Positions 1-8,317 of a stretch of 64,000 nt of DNA are shown here, one piece after another; position 1 is the stretch's first letter, and each line of letters starts with the position of its first letter. The stretch comes from Bacteroides faecis MAJ27. Lineage in GTDB: Bacteria > Bacteroidota > Bacteroidia > Bacteroidales > Bacteroidaceae. The DNA is taken from contig NZ_FNNN01000025.1 of NCBI RefSeq assembly GCF_900106755.1, forward strand, positions 1 through 64,000. Reading direction: 5' to 3'. Below the pieces are notes generated by a model, which saw nothing but the letters and a program-made list of their open reading frames with translations, ran no database searches and had not been told where the DNA came from. The translations under genes were made by a program, and so were the position numbers.

Positions 1-59
1 CAAATGAATCAGAAAAAAGCATCATAAGCAAAAGAAAATATAGCAGGACTGTAAAACGT

Positions 60-93
60 AAAAAAAAGGTTGTGCCAACGTTTTGACACAACC
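60..93 (-). terminator. Rho-independent terminator downstream of GH38
   Basis: On the minus strand a 9-bp stem (arms at 93-85 and 76-68, GGTTGTGTC against GGCACAACC with one G-T pair) is followed by a run of eight T (67-60). It lies 28 bases past the GH38 stop and ends that transcript. Bases 1-59 hold nothing I recognise. Confidence 0.75.
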
Positions 94-120
94 TCCTCTT
101 TTTGGTTGGGTATGGAGGTA

Positions 121-3100
121 TTAGTATACCTCCAATTCATAGATTCTTGCAGCCTTCAGACTGTTGTTCTGTGTAGACTGTGTTACCAATAGTCTGACGT
201 AACGTACTGAAGTCGGCTTAAATTGGCGAACTACCGTATTCTTCTTGTTATTACTCAGCTCATCAATTGTTTTCCATTCTTCGTCCGGACTGTTTTTACC
301 TTGTAAGAAACAAGTATGGGTGATGAAGACACTGCCTTCGTTTCCGGCATTCACTAACTTCCATCCACGAATCGTCTGTTCTTTTCCGAAGTCAAAGTCA
401 ATGTAGTTGGGAGCCGTGTTTGTGTCGCACCATTTAGTCTTTACATCACCGTCTGTGGCATATTGGGCGGCTTCGTCTGCATTAGTCTCACCGGAACATT
501 TAATCAGCTTGGCCTGTTTCAGCAGATTCGTTTTAGCCGTGGCTTCTTCTCCGTTACCAGCTTTCAGAGCTGTGCGGAACAATTCCGAAGCCGGAGATAT
601 GGCAGGATACTTTTCGTTGACCAGTGTTGCGGCAAATAATACGATAGAAGAGTTGTCCGGCAACGTGACTGTAGTAGCTCCTTTAGGAATATCCATACCA
701 AATTTGAACATATATGTGAACTCGTAGGCTTCGTCTTTATCGGCAGAATGGCGATGGGTACCGACATAAGCAATCTCAGCATCTTTCAGGAAACCTTCCG
801 TATGTCCCAGATGTTCCCACTGGCCGATGAATCCGGTGTATGAAGGTACGGTGACTTCCTGCGAGTTGTTACCGATACGGAAAGTCGCAGTAGCATCTTC
901 GCCGGCAGAAGCTGCCAGGAAATAGATACGGTTGTATGAATGTCCGGTCGGTAATTGAAGCACATTGCCTTTACAAGTCAGTCCATTCGCTATTTCTTTC
1001 TCTCCCAGGCGGAAAGAAATGCCATCAGCTTCCAGAATGGAGTCGGGGAGAAGTTCTGCTGCGTAACTGTTGCCCGACTCGAAGTTTCCTTCGTGGCGGA
1101 AAGCATTCCAACTGAAGCATTTGCGGTCATAATCCAGCGGCAGACAGGCATATTGCGGAGTCTGGACAGTTGCTTTCTTCTTCAGTTTCACTTTAAATGT
1201 CTGTATGCTGTAGGGTTCGATAGATACATTCAACTGATTTTTGTTGAAGTCTGCGCTTCCTATTTCTTTTTCCGTACCGTCTGCAAGCACTGCCTGCTCT
1301 ATTTCACCGGCAAAGGTGATGGCTGCCTGCTGGGCAGTTGCGCCTCCGGTTTCATATACGCGTACTACATATTCATCCGATACTTCCGCTTTTTTCAGTG
1401 CTTTGATGACAACCCGGTCATTGCTTGAACGGACGAAAGCGAATTCCTTGCCTAGTGTTCCGGCATGTTTCGGACTGCTGAAAGCTTTGATCGGTTGATT
1501 CAGAATTTCCGCTTTAATGGCGGTGGCAGGTTTGTCCAGTGCTCCGTCATGTCCTGTGATACTATAGGTAAATGTATGGAAACCAAAATCCTGACGGTCC
1601 TGATAAGCATAATTACCTTTAGTTTCGGGAGTATGAAGCAGAGTCAGGCGGATGGTATTATGATCCGGTTTATCCCATCCATATTTACTGTCGTTCAGGA
1701 TAGATACGCCGTAACTGTTATTTTTATCTGTCAGGTCTGCCCATTGCTGTGCGTACACTTCATAAGCGGTCTGTACATTATTTCCTCTTTCCACGCTGCC
1801 GATTCCCAGATCGTAGGTTGCCTTTTCATTTTCTATATTCAAAGGAAATTCCGCTTTCAGTAAGGTGTTTGTTGACTGCCAGTCTATTTCATTGTAGAAG
1901 TCTATGCGGTCGGCACGGCTGCCTTCGTAGAGGCGGATATATTGTTTGAAGAGTGATTTGCCATACTTCTTCTCGATACAAAGCGCTTTCCGGAGTGCTC
2001 CGTTTTCCACTAAAGTGACTTTAGCGTCATCTGTGATTGAGACAGGCTCACGATCAATCGTTTCTTTCAGAATTTCCCAGGCCGGCCATGAATACGACTT
2101 GTTTTCGGTGAAGAGTGCCAGACGAATCGCTTTTCCGTCTTTCACGAGTTCTTTGTTGTTACGTTTATCGGTCAGCGAGATGATGTCTCCGTTTTTATCC
2201 AGTGTAATTTTGTAAACAGAGTTTTCAATGGCAGAAGCAGGTGAGGGAGTTATTGTCTTTTCCGATCCCCCGTTGCGGACATCGTAGACTGCATAACCGT
2301 TTGCCGGCAATGATGCTGCAACCAATATGTGAGCGCGTCCGTTTTCGTAGCCGATCAGTTGAGAAGCGACTTTCTTGCCCTGCGCATTGTATACAGTGAA
2401 TCCTTTCGGAGCTTTGGGTTGTTCAAGGATGATCTCAGTCAGGTCGGATACGGGGAAAGCATTGGCGTTATAAAGAATGACAGGCGTTCCTTTCACACGT
2501 GTATCCATCTGTCCGGCAATGGCGTTGACGGAAGAAGTCAGCACTTGTGAGAATTGCTTCAGAGAGATCAGTTCATCGTTCCATGAGAATTCATAGGCAC
2601 GGGGAATACTCGTTCCTGTCAGGTCATCATGGAATTGATGGAAGATGAAGCGTTTCCATGCTTCCGTCAGTGTATGTTGCGGGTAGCTGGCTGTACCCAA
2701 CCATTCGGCAGCGACAGCCGCTCTTTCTGCTGCATCGCCCAGCTGTTCGTTTTGTCGGTTGTACAACTTCATGGCTGCCTGCGAAGTGTAGCAACCTGTT
2801 CCGTGAACATCCATCAATAATTCTCCGTCGAATACAGGCAATTCGGGGTGGTTATTGAATGGCAGATAATCTTTATACAACTGATCGCTGGTGGCGCTGA
2901 TCACTTCCACCGGTCCGTCGCCCTTGATTCCTTGCTCTACAGAACGTACCGAACCCAATGTCGGTGAACCGCCGATATCTCCTGTTCCATAGTAGCGATA
3001 GACCGTATTCAGCGGAGTACGTTTGGCCAATCCTTCCAGATATTTGTTCTTCGAGAGGTCTTCGTTGTTCCATCTGCGTCCGTAGTCGTACCCGTGGGCT

Positions 3101-3720
3101 AACATTACCTGTTTGCCATCGATACCCTTCCAGAGGCCGATAGTAAATGGATGTTTGCTTTTTCCATAAAAGGGATGATTGCGCCAGTCCAGTTTCTGTG
3201 AAGAAAAACCAATCAGTCCGCAGTGTGCGGCAATGGTAGGAAGTGTCCATCCGAATCCGAAGCAGTCCGGCAGGAAGATGTCCGTTCCTTCTTTTCCAAA
3301 CTCTTGCCGGTAGTACGTCTGTCCGAGCATGATGTTGCGGATGGAGGCTTCGACGGAAGGAACCAATACATCGCTGGCTTCCCAGCTGCTTCCGGCAATG
3401 TGCCAGCGTCCTTCTTCGATGAATTTCTTCATCTCTTCGTACTGCTCGGGATAGTATTCTTTCATCCAGGCATATTTCACTCCCCCTTCAAAGTTGAAAA
3501 TGTATTCCGGATATTTCTTTAGCAGAAATAAGTTCTGACTGATGGTATTCCATACATATTCGTTGATTGTTGTCTGGATGTCCCAGTTCCACTGGGTGTC
3601 GAGGTGGGCGTCCGACACCATATAGGCTTTCACCTTTTTCCCGGAGGCATCGTTTTGTGCATAGCCGCCTCCTGCCAAAACAAGGGCGAGGGCTACGGCA
3701 ATTACTTTTTTGTTCATCAT
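121..3720 (-). CDS. GH38 alpha-mannosidase with C-terminal F5/8-type (discoidin-like) domain
   Basis: This 1199-residue enzyme has a Sec signal peptide (about 1-21, cut after GYAQ), so it is probably periplasmic. The GH38 catalytic domain fills roughly 30-390. The family's zinc-binding HxD is H39/D41, the nucleophile aspartate is D152 in LPDCFGFGW, and the fourth zinc ligand is probably H364 in HQFHDDLTGT. GH38 C-terminal beta domains follow, and about 1060-1199 looks like an F5/8-type C (discoidin) carbohydrate-binding domain ending in RIYELEVY. In the mannan pathway GH38 enzymes remove alpha-linked mannose side branches by a retaining mechanism; the exact linkage is not readable here. It follows the GH130 gene but is separated from it by 325 bp with a hairpin and its own -7 element, so it may be a separate transcript. 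There are two adjacent ATGs; the outer one is used. Confidence 0.93.
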   Translation of the reverse strand: MMNKKVIAVALALVLAGGGYAQNDASGKKVKAYMVSDAHLDTQWNWDIQTTINEYVWNTISQNLFLLKKYPEYIFNFEGGVKYAWMKEYYPEQYEEMKKFIEEGRWHIAGSSWEASDVLVPSVEASIRNIMLGQTYYRQEFGKEGTDIFLPDCFGFGWTLPTIAAHCGLIGFSSQKLDWRNHPFYGKSKHPFTIGLWKGIDGKQVMLAHGYDYGRRWNNEDLSKNKYLEGLAKRTPLNTVYRYYGTGDIGGSPTLGSVRSVEQGIKGDGPVEVISATSDQLYKDYLPFNNHPELPVFDGELLMDVHGTGCYTSQAAMKLYNRQNEQLGDAAERAAVAAEWLGTASYPQHTLTEAWKRFIFHQFHDDLTGTSIPRAYEFSWNDELISLKQFSQVLTSSVNAIAGQMDTRVKGTPVILYNANAFPVSDLTEIILEQPKAPKGFTVYNAQGKKVASQLIGYENGRAHILVAASLPANGYAVYDVRNGGSEKTITPSPASAIENSVYKITLDKNGDIISLTDKRNNKELVKDGKAIRLALFTENKSYSWPAWEILKETIDREPVSITDDAKVTLVENGALRKALCIEKKYGKSLFKQYIRLYEGSRADRIDFYNEIDWQSTNTLLKAEFPLNIENEKATYDLGIGSVERGNNVQTAYEVYAQQWADLTDKNNSYGVSILNDSKYGWDKPDHNTIRLTLLHTPETKGNYAYQDRQDFGFHTFTYSITGHDGALDKPATAIKAEILNQPIKAFSSPKHAGTLGKEFAFVRSSNDRVVIKALKKAEVSDEYVVRVYETGGATAQQAAITFAGEIEQAVLADGTEKEIGSADFNKNQLNVSIEPYSIQTFKVKLKKKATVQTPQYACLPLDYDRKCFSWNAFRHEGNFESGNSYAAELLPDSILEADGISFRLGEKEIANGLTCKGNVLQLPTGHSYNRIYFLAASAGEDATATFRIGNNSQEVTVPSYTGFIGQWEHLGHTEGFLKDAEIAYVGTHRHSADKDEAYEFTYMFKFGMDIPKGATTVTLPDNSSIVLFAATLVNEKYPAISPASELFRTALKAGNGEEATAKTNLLKQAKLIKCSGETNADEAAQYATDGDVKTKWCDTNTAPNYIDFDFGKEQTIRGWKLVNAGNEGSVFITHTCFLQGKNSPDEEWKTIDELSNNKKNTVVRQFKPTSVRYVRLLVTQSTQNNSLKAARIYELEVY

Positions 3721-3775
3721 GGTTTATTTTAACAAGTTTAGTAGTTTACAAATTGGTTCTTATTCAATATGTTTA

Positions 3776-3783
3776 CAAATGTA
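3776..3783 (-). promoter_or_regulatory. Candidate -7 element for GH38
   Basis: The minus strand reads TACATTTG, a full match to the Bacteroides -7 consensus TAnnTTTG, about 55 bases before the GH38 start. I find no good TTTG at the -33 position, so this rests on the -7 box alone. Confidence 0.4.
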
Positions 3784-3955
3784 GTGATTCGGAAATGGAT
3801 ATCTGTTCTCTGTCGTGACAATATTTAAGCAAATGTATATTGGCAGGTCAGAGTACTGGCTGATCAATTAGAGTATGACGTAATTGTTTGTATATCACCG
3901 GATAACGTCTCAGTCTGTACAATTGAAGTACATATTGTGGCAGAGATGATAAAAG

Positions 3956-4012
3956 GAGCTGCAAGGAATGAACAATCCGTATTCATTTTGAATGGTAAAT
4001 TCCTTGCGGCTC
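3956..4012 (-). terminator. Long hairpin downstream of GH130
   Basis: Fourteen-base arms at 3956-3969 and 3999-4012 (GAGCTGCAAGGAAT against ATTCCTTGCGGCTC) pair with a single wobble around a 29-base loop that has its own short stem. On the minus strand it begins 33 bases after the GH130 stop and is followed by CCTTTT. The T-run is short, so it may be a weak terminator or a processing/stability hairpin. Confidence 0.45.
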
Positions 4013-4045
4013 GTATCCAATCAAACAGAAAGAGTTTGTGAAATG

Positions 4046-5197
4046 TTAGGGCAGCGGATCTGCGGCGGCAGGTTTCTTCGGATTGTAAATGGCCGTACCT
4101 ACTTTGGAGTCTGCGCAACCATAATACAGATACCATTTATCCTTGTAATAAACCATTCCTTCGATGAACACTGTTCCGTCTACATACTGGCCGCTCTTTT
4201 CGAAACTATCCATCGGGCGGAAGAACGGTTCGTCCAGACGGGTGATGAAACGGGTTGGGTCATTGGCATCAAAGAGAGCTTGCCCGGCAGCATATACATT
4301 AGCTGTATAGCGTTTGTCACCTCTGCTTGCACTGTTTTTACCATTATACAGAAGCACAATTCCTTTCGGAGTATAGATAGCCGGAGGACCGCATTCGGTC
4401 AGATGACTGTCGAAGTATCCGTCACGTGGAGAAAACAACTTTCTCAGGGAGCCGTCTGTATTTACATAAGGAGTCCAGTTGATTAAATCTTCGGAGGTAG
4501 CGGCAAACACATGTTCCTCTCCCCAGTACATGAAGTATTTTCCGTCGATTTTCTTGATTACCTGCTTCCCGTCGACAACTTCGGTCAGAATAGAGCCGGA
4601 CTTACATCCTAAATTAAAGAACTTGCCGTCATAAGCTTTGGCAAAAGCAGGACCGTGTTTCGTCCAGTCTTTCAGATTGCGGGAAGTAGCGATTGCCAGG
4701 CGTGGAATGTGGCGGTTCCATTGAGTATACGTCATCACGTATAGTCCTTCTGCTGTGACGGCAATACGAGGGTCTTCGCATCCTCCCGGCCATTCCAGCT
4801 CTTTTTGGGTGTCGTTATCCGGATAAAATACCGGAGTCTTTTCCCGCTTGAAGTGAATACCATCACTGGAAGTGGCATATCCGAGACGCGAGGTACGGTG
4901 ACCGATGCCGACACCGGATTTATCTTCTGCCCGATACAGTACAACAATCTTGCCGTTATAAAGAGTAGCTGCCGGATTGAAAGTGTCATTGGACTCCCAT
5001 GCAACGTAATCTTGTGTCATCGGACAATAGAATTTCGTACTCTCTATAGGAGAAATCACCGGATTGGCCCCTTGCGGACGTTCAAAACCTCCGAATGCCC
5101 AATCGGGTAATACGTTCTTTTTGTCGTTGGAGGACTGTCCCAAAGCGGTACAGGTCATCATGGTTGTAGCAACTAGAAATAAAAAGGTTGATTTCAT
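4046..5197 (-). CDS. GH130 beta-1,2-mannosidase / mannoside phosphorylase family
   Basis: The 383-residue protein has a Sec signal peptide (about 1-20, ending TCTALG) and a five-bladed-propeller GH130 domain. Family landmarks visible are FNPAA (73-77), LYRAEDKSG (87-95), the GGCEDPR block (138-144) and later GPPAIYTPKGIVLLYNG. GH130 includes phosphorylases and true hydrolases. In Bacteroides mannan loci the member at this place (BT3780 in B. thetaiotaomicron, from memory) is a hydrolase that removes beta-1,2-mannose caps of Candida-type mannan. Assignment to hydrolase rather than phosphorylase is by context and export signal, not by a residue I can prove. It lies downstream of GH125, with the palindrome array at 5381-5596 in the gap. 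Confidence 0.9.
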   Translation of the reverse strand: MKSTFLFLVATTMMTCTALGQSSNDKKNVLPDWAFGGFERPQGANPVISPIESTKFYCPMTQDYVAWESNDTFNPAATLYNGKIVVLYRAEDKSGVGIGHRTSRLGYATSSDGIHFKREKTPVFYPDNDTQKELEWPGGCEDPRIAVTAEGLYVMTYTQWNRHIPRLAIATSRNLKDWTKHGPAFAKAYDGKFFNLGCKSGSILTEVVDGKQVIKKIDGKYFMYWGEEHVFAATSEDLINWTPYVNTDGSLRKLFSPRDGYFDSHLTECGPPAIYTPKGIVLLYNGKNSASRGDKRYTANVYAAGQALFDANDPTRFITRLDEPFFRPMDSFEKSGQYVDGTVFIEGMVYYKDKWYLYYGCADSKVGTAIYNPKKPAAADPLP

Positions 5198-5380
5198 ATT
5201 ATATAAATTATTATTGGGGGAGTAATATATACTCTCTACATTTAAAATAAAAATAAATATTTGCTGTCATCTGTCACATAAACAAGGGTAAAAGGCTGAG
5301 TATGTGTAAGTTTTGAGGTGACGGCACGGTGTGATAGCAGTGTGACAGTATTTCTGCTGTCACTGTGGCGAGAAGAGTTG

Positions 5381-5596
5381 GTTTCCTCGCCTTGATACCA
5401 GAGTTTCATCGGTACGAAACTAAAGTTTCATCGGTGCGAAACCAAAGTTTCATCGGTGCGAAACCAAAGTTTCATGGGCGGGAAACTCTAGTTCCAACGG
5501 TGTGAAACTTTAGTTTCAAAGGCATGAAACTCCTTGTTTCATACAATGAAACGATTGGTTCCAATGCATGGAACCATCGGTTTCACCGTATGAAGC
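5381..5596. repeat. Array of ten 22-bp-spaced imperfect palindromes (GTTTC-N8-GAAAC)
   Basis: Units start at 5381, 5403, 5425, 5447, 5469, 5491, 5513, 5536, 5558 and 5580, so spacing is 22 bp except one 23. The typical unit is GTTTCATCGGTGCGAAAC (18 nt) plus a 4-nt linker. Units 5403-5486 are nearly identical; later units diverge but keep pairing: unit 5558 is GTTCCAATGCATGGAAC, with both arms changed together. The first (5381) and last (5580) are degenerate. On the transcribed (minus) strand the array starts 33 bases after the GH125 stop and precedes GH130. As RNA it would fold into a row of small hairpins. Bases 5198-5380 of this gap show nothing else. Confidence 0.9.
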
Positions 5597-5628
5597 AGTT
5601 ATCTTGCAAGTAAGGGGCGAGGTAGAAA

Positions 5629-7074
5629 CTACTGAATACTGTTCAGTAAGTCTGCCTTTCCTTCATTGACCAGTTTGAGGATGAGTTCTCCGAACAGTGT
5701 GTTTTGCCATGCAAACCATGCACGGGTAAAGTTTTTCGGATCGTTTTTGTTGAATGATTCATGCATGAAGCCGGTGCCTGCATCGGTATCCATCAGCATC
5801 TTGATACAAGTCTTGATTTCTGCATCATTCTGGCTGGTAAACGCTTTCATCATAATGCTCATAGGCCAGATCATGTCGTATCCGATGTGCGGACCGCCGA
5901 TACCTTCTCCGGCAGTGCCTTTGAAGAAATAAGGATTGTCTTCGCTCCACACAAACTTGCGGGTATTTTGGTAAATCGGATCGTTCACTTTCACGTCGCC
6001 CAGATAAGGTAAAGCGATGAGGCTCGGCACGTTGGCATCATCCATCAGCAGTTGGTTGCCGAATCCGTCTACCTCGAAAGCATAGATTTTACCATATTTC
6101 GGGTGGTTGTAGACAGCATATTTCTTCAATGCTTTTTCAACTTCATCCGCCAATGTGGTACATTCTTTGGCCAAAGCCGGTTTCTTGTTCACTGTGTTCA
6201 GTATTTCGGCTGCTTTGCGCAGAGAAGTTACGGCAAAGAAGTTGGAAGGAACGAGGAACTGGAAGGTTGTAGCGTCATCCGAAGGGCGGAAAGCGGAAGC
6301 GATCAGTCCGACAGGTTTCACCGGATTACCCCAGCCGTCGTTGGTCATGGTGTCGAGTGCGCGTTCGGTTTTGCGTTGGAATCTGTACGGACCTTTCGCA
6401 TCGTCCTTGCGCTGTTGTTCCTTGAATGTTTTCAGTACGTTTGCAATAGCCTGCAGCCATTCGTCGGAGAAGACGCTGGCATCCCCCGTTGTTTTCCAGT
6501 AATGGTAAGCCAGACGGATCGGATAACACAGGGAGTCGATTTCCCATTTGCGTTCGTGAAGTTCCGGTTTCATGTCCGTCAGGTCACTCATCCATTCGCC
6601 TCCTTCGGAGTTCATATTGAAGGCGTTGGCGTATGGGTCGATATTGATACATTTGAATTGGCGGTTGATGACTCCTGCCAGCATTTTTTTCAGTTCGGGG
6701 TCTTTATTGGCAAGCTGCACATACGGCCATACCTGGGCACCGGAATCGCGAAGCCACATGGCGTGGATGTCTCCGGTGTATACGAAAGTATCCTCTTTTC
6801 CGTCAAAATGAACGGTCGTATCCAGTGTGTTCGGGAAACAGTTTTCGAACATCCAGGCCAGTTTCGCATTCGTCAGTAATTGCTTGATGCGGGCAATTTG
6901 TTGCTCCACTTCCTGCGATACGAACAGGCGTTTGGATACTTCGGGGCGGTTGGTCTGATAAGTGTTGACCCGCGTGTTGTCTTGTTTGGTGACAAGTTCG
7001 CAGTTTTCCATTGCTTGTATGCCGGCAGCGCCCGAAAGTGCCGCGCAAAGGCAAAGTGTTTTGGTTATATTCAT
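5629..7074 (-). CDS. GH125 exo-alpha-1,6-mannosidase
   Basis: The 481-residue protein has a Sec signal (about 1-21, AAGIQA) and a single (alpha/alpha)6 GH125 domain. The conserved GDIHAMWLRDS block is at 101-111, and NMNSEGGEWMSD, YDMIWPMSI and HESFNKNDP follow, as in characterised GH125 proteins. This family is metal-independent and inverting, and releases mannose from non-reducing ends of alpha-1,6-mannosides. The B. thetaiotaomicron enzyme at the same place (BT3781, from memory) has that activity. It probably acts in the periplasm on backbone stretches exposed after side-chain removal. The gap to the upstream GH76 is 45 bp, consistent with one operon. Confidence 0.95.
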   Translation of the reverse strand: MNITKTLCLCAALSGAAGIQAMENCELVTKQDNTRVNTYQTNRPEVSKRLFVSQEVEQQIARIKQLLTNAKLAWMFENCFPNTLDTTVHFDGKEDTFVYTGDIHAMWLRDSGAQVWPYVQLANKDPELKKMLAGVINRQFKCINIDPYANAFNMNSEGGEWMSDLTDMKPELHERKWEIDSLCYPIRLAYHYWKTTGDASVFSDEWLQAIANVLKTFKEQQRKDDAKGPYRFQRKTERALDTMTNDGWGNPVKPVGLIASAFRPSDDATTFQFLVPSNFFAVTSLRKAAEILNTVNKKPALAKECTTLADEVEKALKKYAVYNHPKYGKIYAFEVDGFGNQLLMDDANVPSLIALPYLGDVKVNDPIYQNTRKFVWSEDNPYFFKGTAGEGIGGPHIGYDMIWPMSIMMKAFTSQNDAEIKTCIKMLMDTDAGTGFMHESFNKNDPKNFTRAWFAWQNTLFGELILKLVNEGKADLLNSIQ

Positions 7075-7119
7075 GGTGATTGTTTTCTTTAATTCATGTA
7101 ATGGTTAATAATCAAAGTT

Positions 7120-8283
7120 TCATTTCTCGATCTCGGCGAATAACTCGATCAGGCAGGCATTATCCAGCAGCCATTTGTAAGGTTCCTCGTTATGTCCCGA
7201 CCAGTCTCTTCCCAGCAATCCGTTGGCATCCCGGTAATTTCTCCATGCATGGAGAGCATTCTCCGCCATCGCATTGACATAAGTCGGGTTGTGGTCAATC
7301 TTCTCCAGCGCCTTGAAGCCTCTGAACAAAATCACATTAAACCATGACATGTCTTTGTGTACCTTGACTGACGGATCTTTCTTATCGGCTTTCGAACGGA
7401 AAAAGGCATCGGTCCCTGCGGCTGTCTTCTGGGCATCGCGCAAGTATTGTTCGTCTCCTGTTTCCTCGTACAGCAATACGCCTGCCTGAATCATTTGTCC
7501 ACTGTTGTAGGCATATTTATCTTTAGAGACGCTTCCTTTCAGGTTGATATTGTCCCAGTAAAGGAAATCGGTGGGATCACATAAGTTCTTTCTGGTCCAT
7601 GCGTAAGTTTCCTTTGCTTTGTCCAGATACTTTTTGTCCTTTGTTAGGCGGTATAGCTTGACACCGAGTACTGTTGACGGAGCATTGGAACAGGTATGCT
7701 TCGCTTCTTTCTGCTGTTCACACCAGAAGATTCCTCCGCCGAGTTCGTCGCTCCATCCGCTGTAGATGTATTCGTACAGTGCGATGGCTTTTTTCAGATA
7801 GTCGGCTTTGTGGGTGAGACGATAATAATCACAATAATCCAGTGCAATCCAGATGTTGTCATCGTAGTAGCGTCCATGCTGGCCGTATTTGGCGGGGTAT
7901 GACTGATAGCATGCCGGAAGGCGTTCCCCGTCCCAGTACTGTTCCAGTCCGGGCAGGATGCGCTTTTCCAGTATCTTCTTGTACTTTTTGTCTCCGGTGG
8001 CCTGGTACATGGCCACGCAACCGGACATCATTCCGGAATAGGGCCACAGGAAGGAGGCTTTCAGCGTTCCGTTCTGTTGGGCTCCACCCGCCAGATAAGT
8101 GATTTTCTGGTCGGGATTCACGGGATATGTTTCGGTAAGCAGTCCGTCCTCCGTCTGATATAAATTCAGGACATTGTCGAGAATGGAGTCGGCAATGGAT
8201 ATGAAGGGATGATTCTTAGCCGTTTTTCCGGAAGCGGAAACAAGGCACAAGAACATGCAGGCTACAAAACATATATTTCTCAT
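7120..8283 (-). CDS. GH76 endo-alpha-1,6-mannanase (probably periplasmic)
   Basis: This 387-residue GH76 enzyme has the paired catalytic aspartates D141-D142 in RYYDDNIW, the family signature. An N-terminal Sec signal of about 19 residues (ending VSASG) lacks a convincing lipobox, in contrast with the lipoprotein GH76 at 25448-27025, so this copy is likely periplasmic and would shorten imported alpha-1,6-mannan backbone. It corresponds by order and length to BT3782 of B. thetaiotaomicron (from memory). The gap to the EEP gene is 34 bp and to GH125 is 45 bp, so it is mid-operon. Confidence 0.93.
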   Translation of the reverse strand: MRNICFVACMFLCLVSASGKTAKNHPFISIADSILDNVLNLYQTEDGLLTETYPVNPDQKITYLAGGAQQNGTLKASFLWPYSGMMSGCVAMYQATGDKKYKKILEKRILPGLEQYWDGERLPACYQSYPAKYGQHGRYYDDNIWIALDYCDYYRLTHKADYLKKAIALYEYIYSGWSDELGGGIFWCEQQKEAKHTCSNAPSTVLGVKLYRLTKDKKYLDKAKETYAWTRKNLCDPTDFLYWDNINLKGSVSKDKYAYNSGQMIQAGVLLYEETGDEQYLRDAQKTAAGTDAFFRSKADKKDPSVKVHKDMSWFNVILFRGFKALEKIDHNPTYVNAMAENALHAWRNYRDANGLLGRDWSGHNEEPYKWLLDNACLIELFAEIEK

Positions 8284-8317
8284 ATCAGTATCAGATTATA
8301 AAATGAAGTATTCGGGT

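Larger units (their letters stand above)
3721..4045. other. Intergenic region between GH130 and GH38
   Basis: This 325-bp gap has no credible gene. It holds the hairpin at 3956-4012 just past the GH130 stop and the candidate GH38 -7 box at 3776-3783. I see nothing between them. Confidence 0.6.

Noticed and set aside
5381..5596. CRISPR array
   Set aside because: The variable part between conserved arms is only 4-8 nt, units are 22 bp and no cas gene is near; real spacers are about 30 nt.
6052..6879. 275-codon open frame on the plus strand
   Set aside because: It is antisense inside GH125 and its translation shows no recognisable domain.
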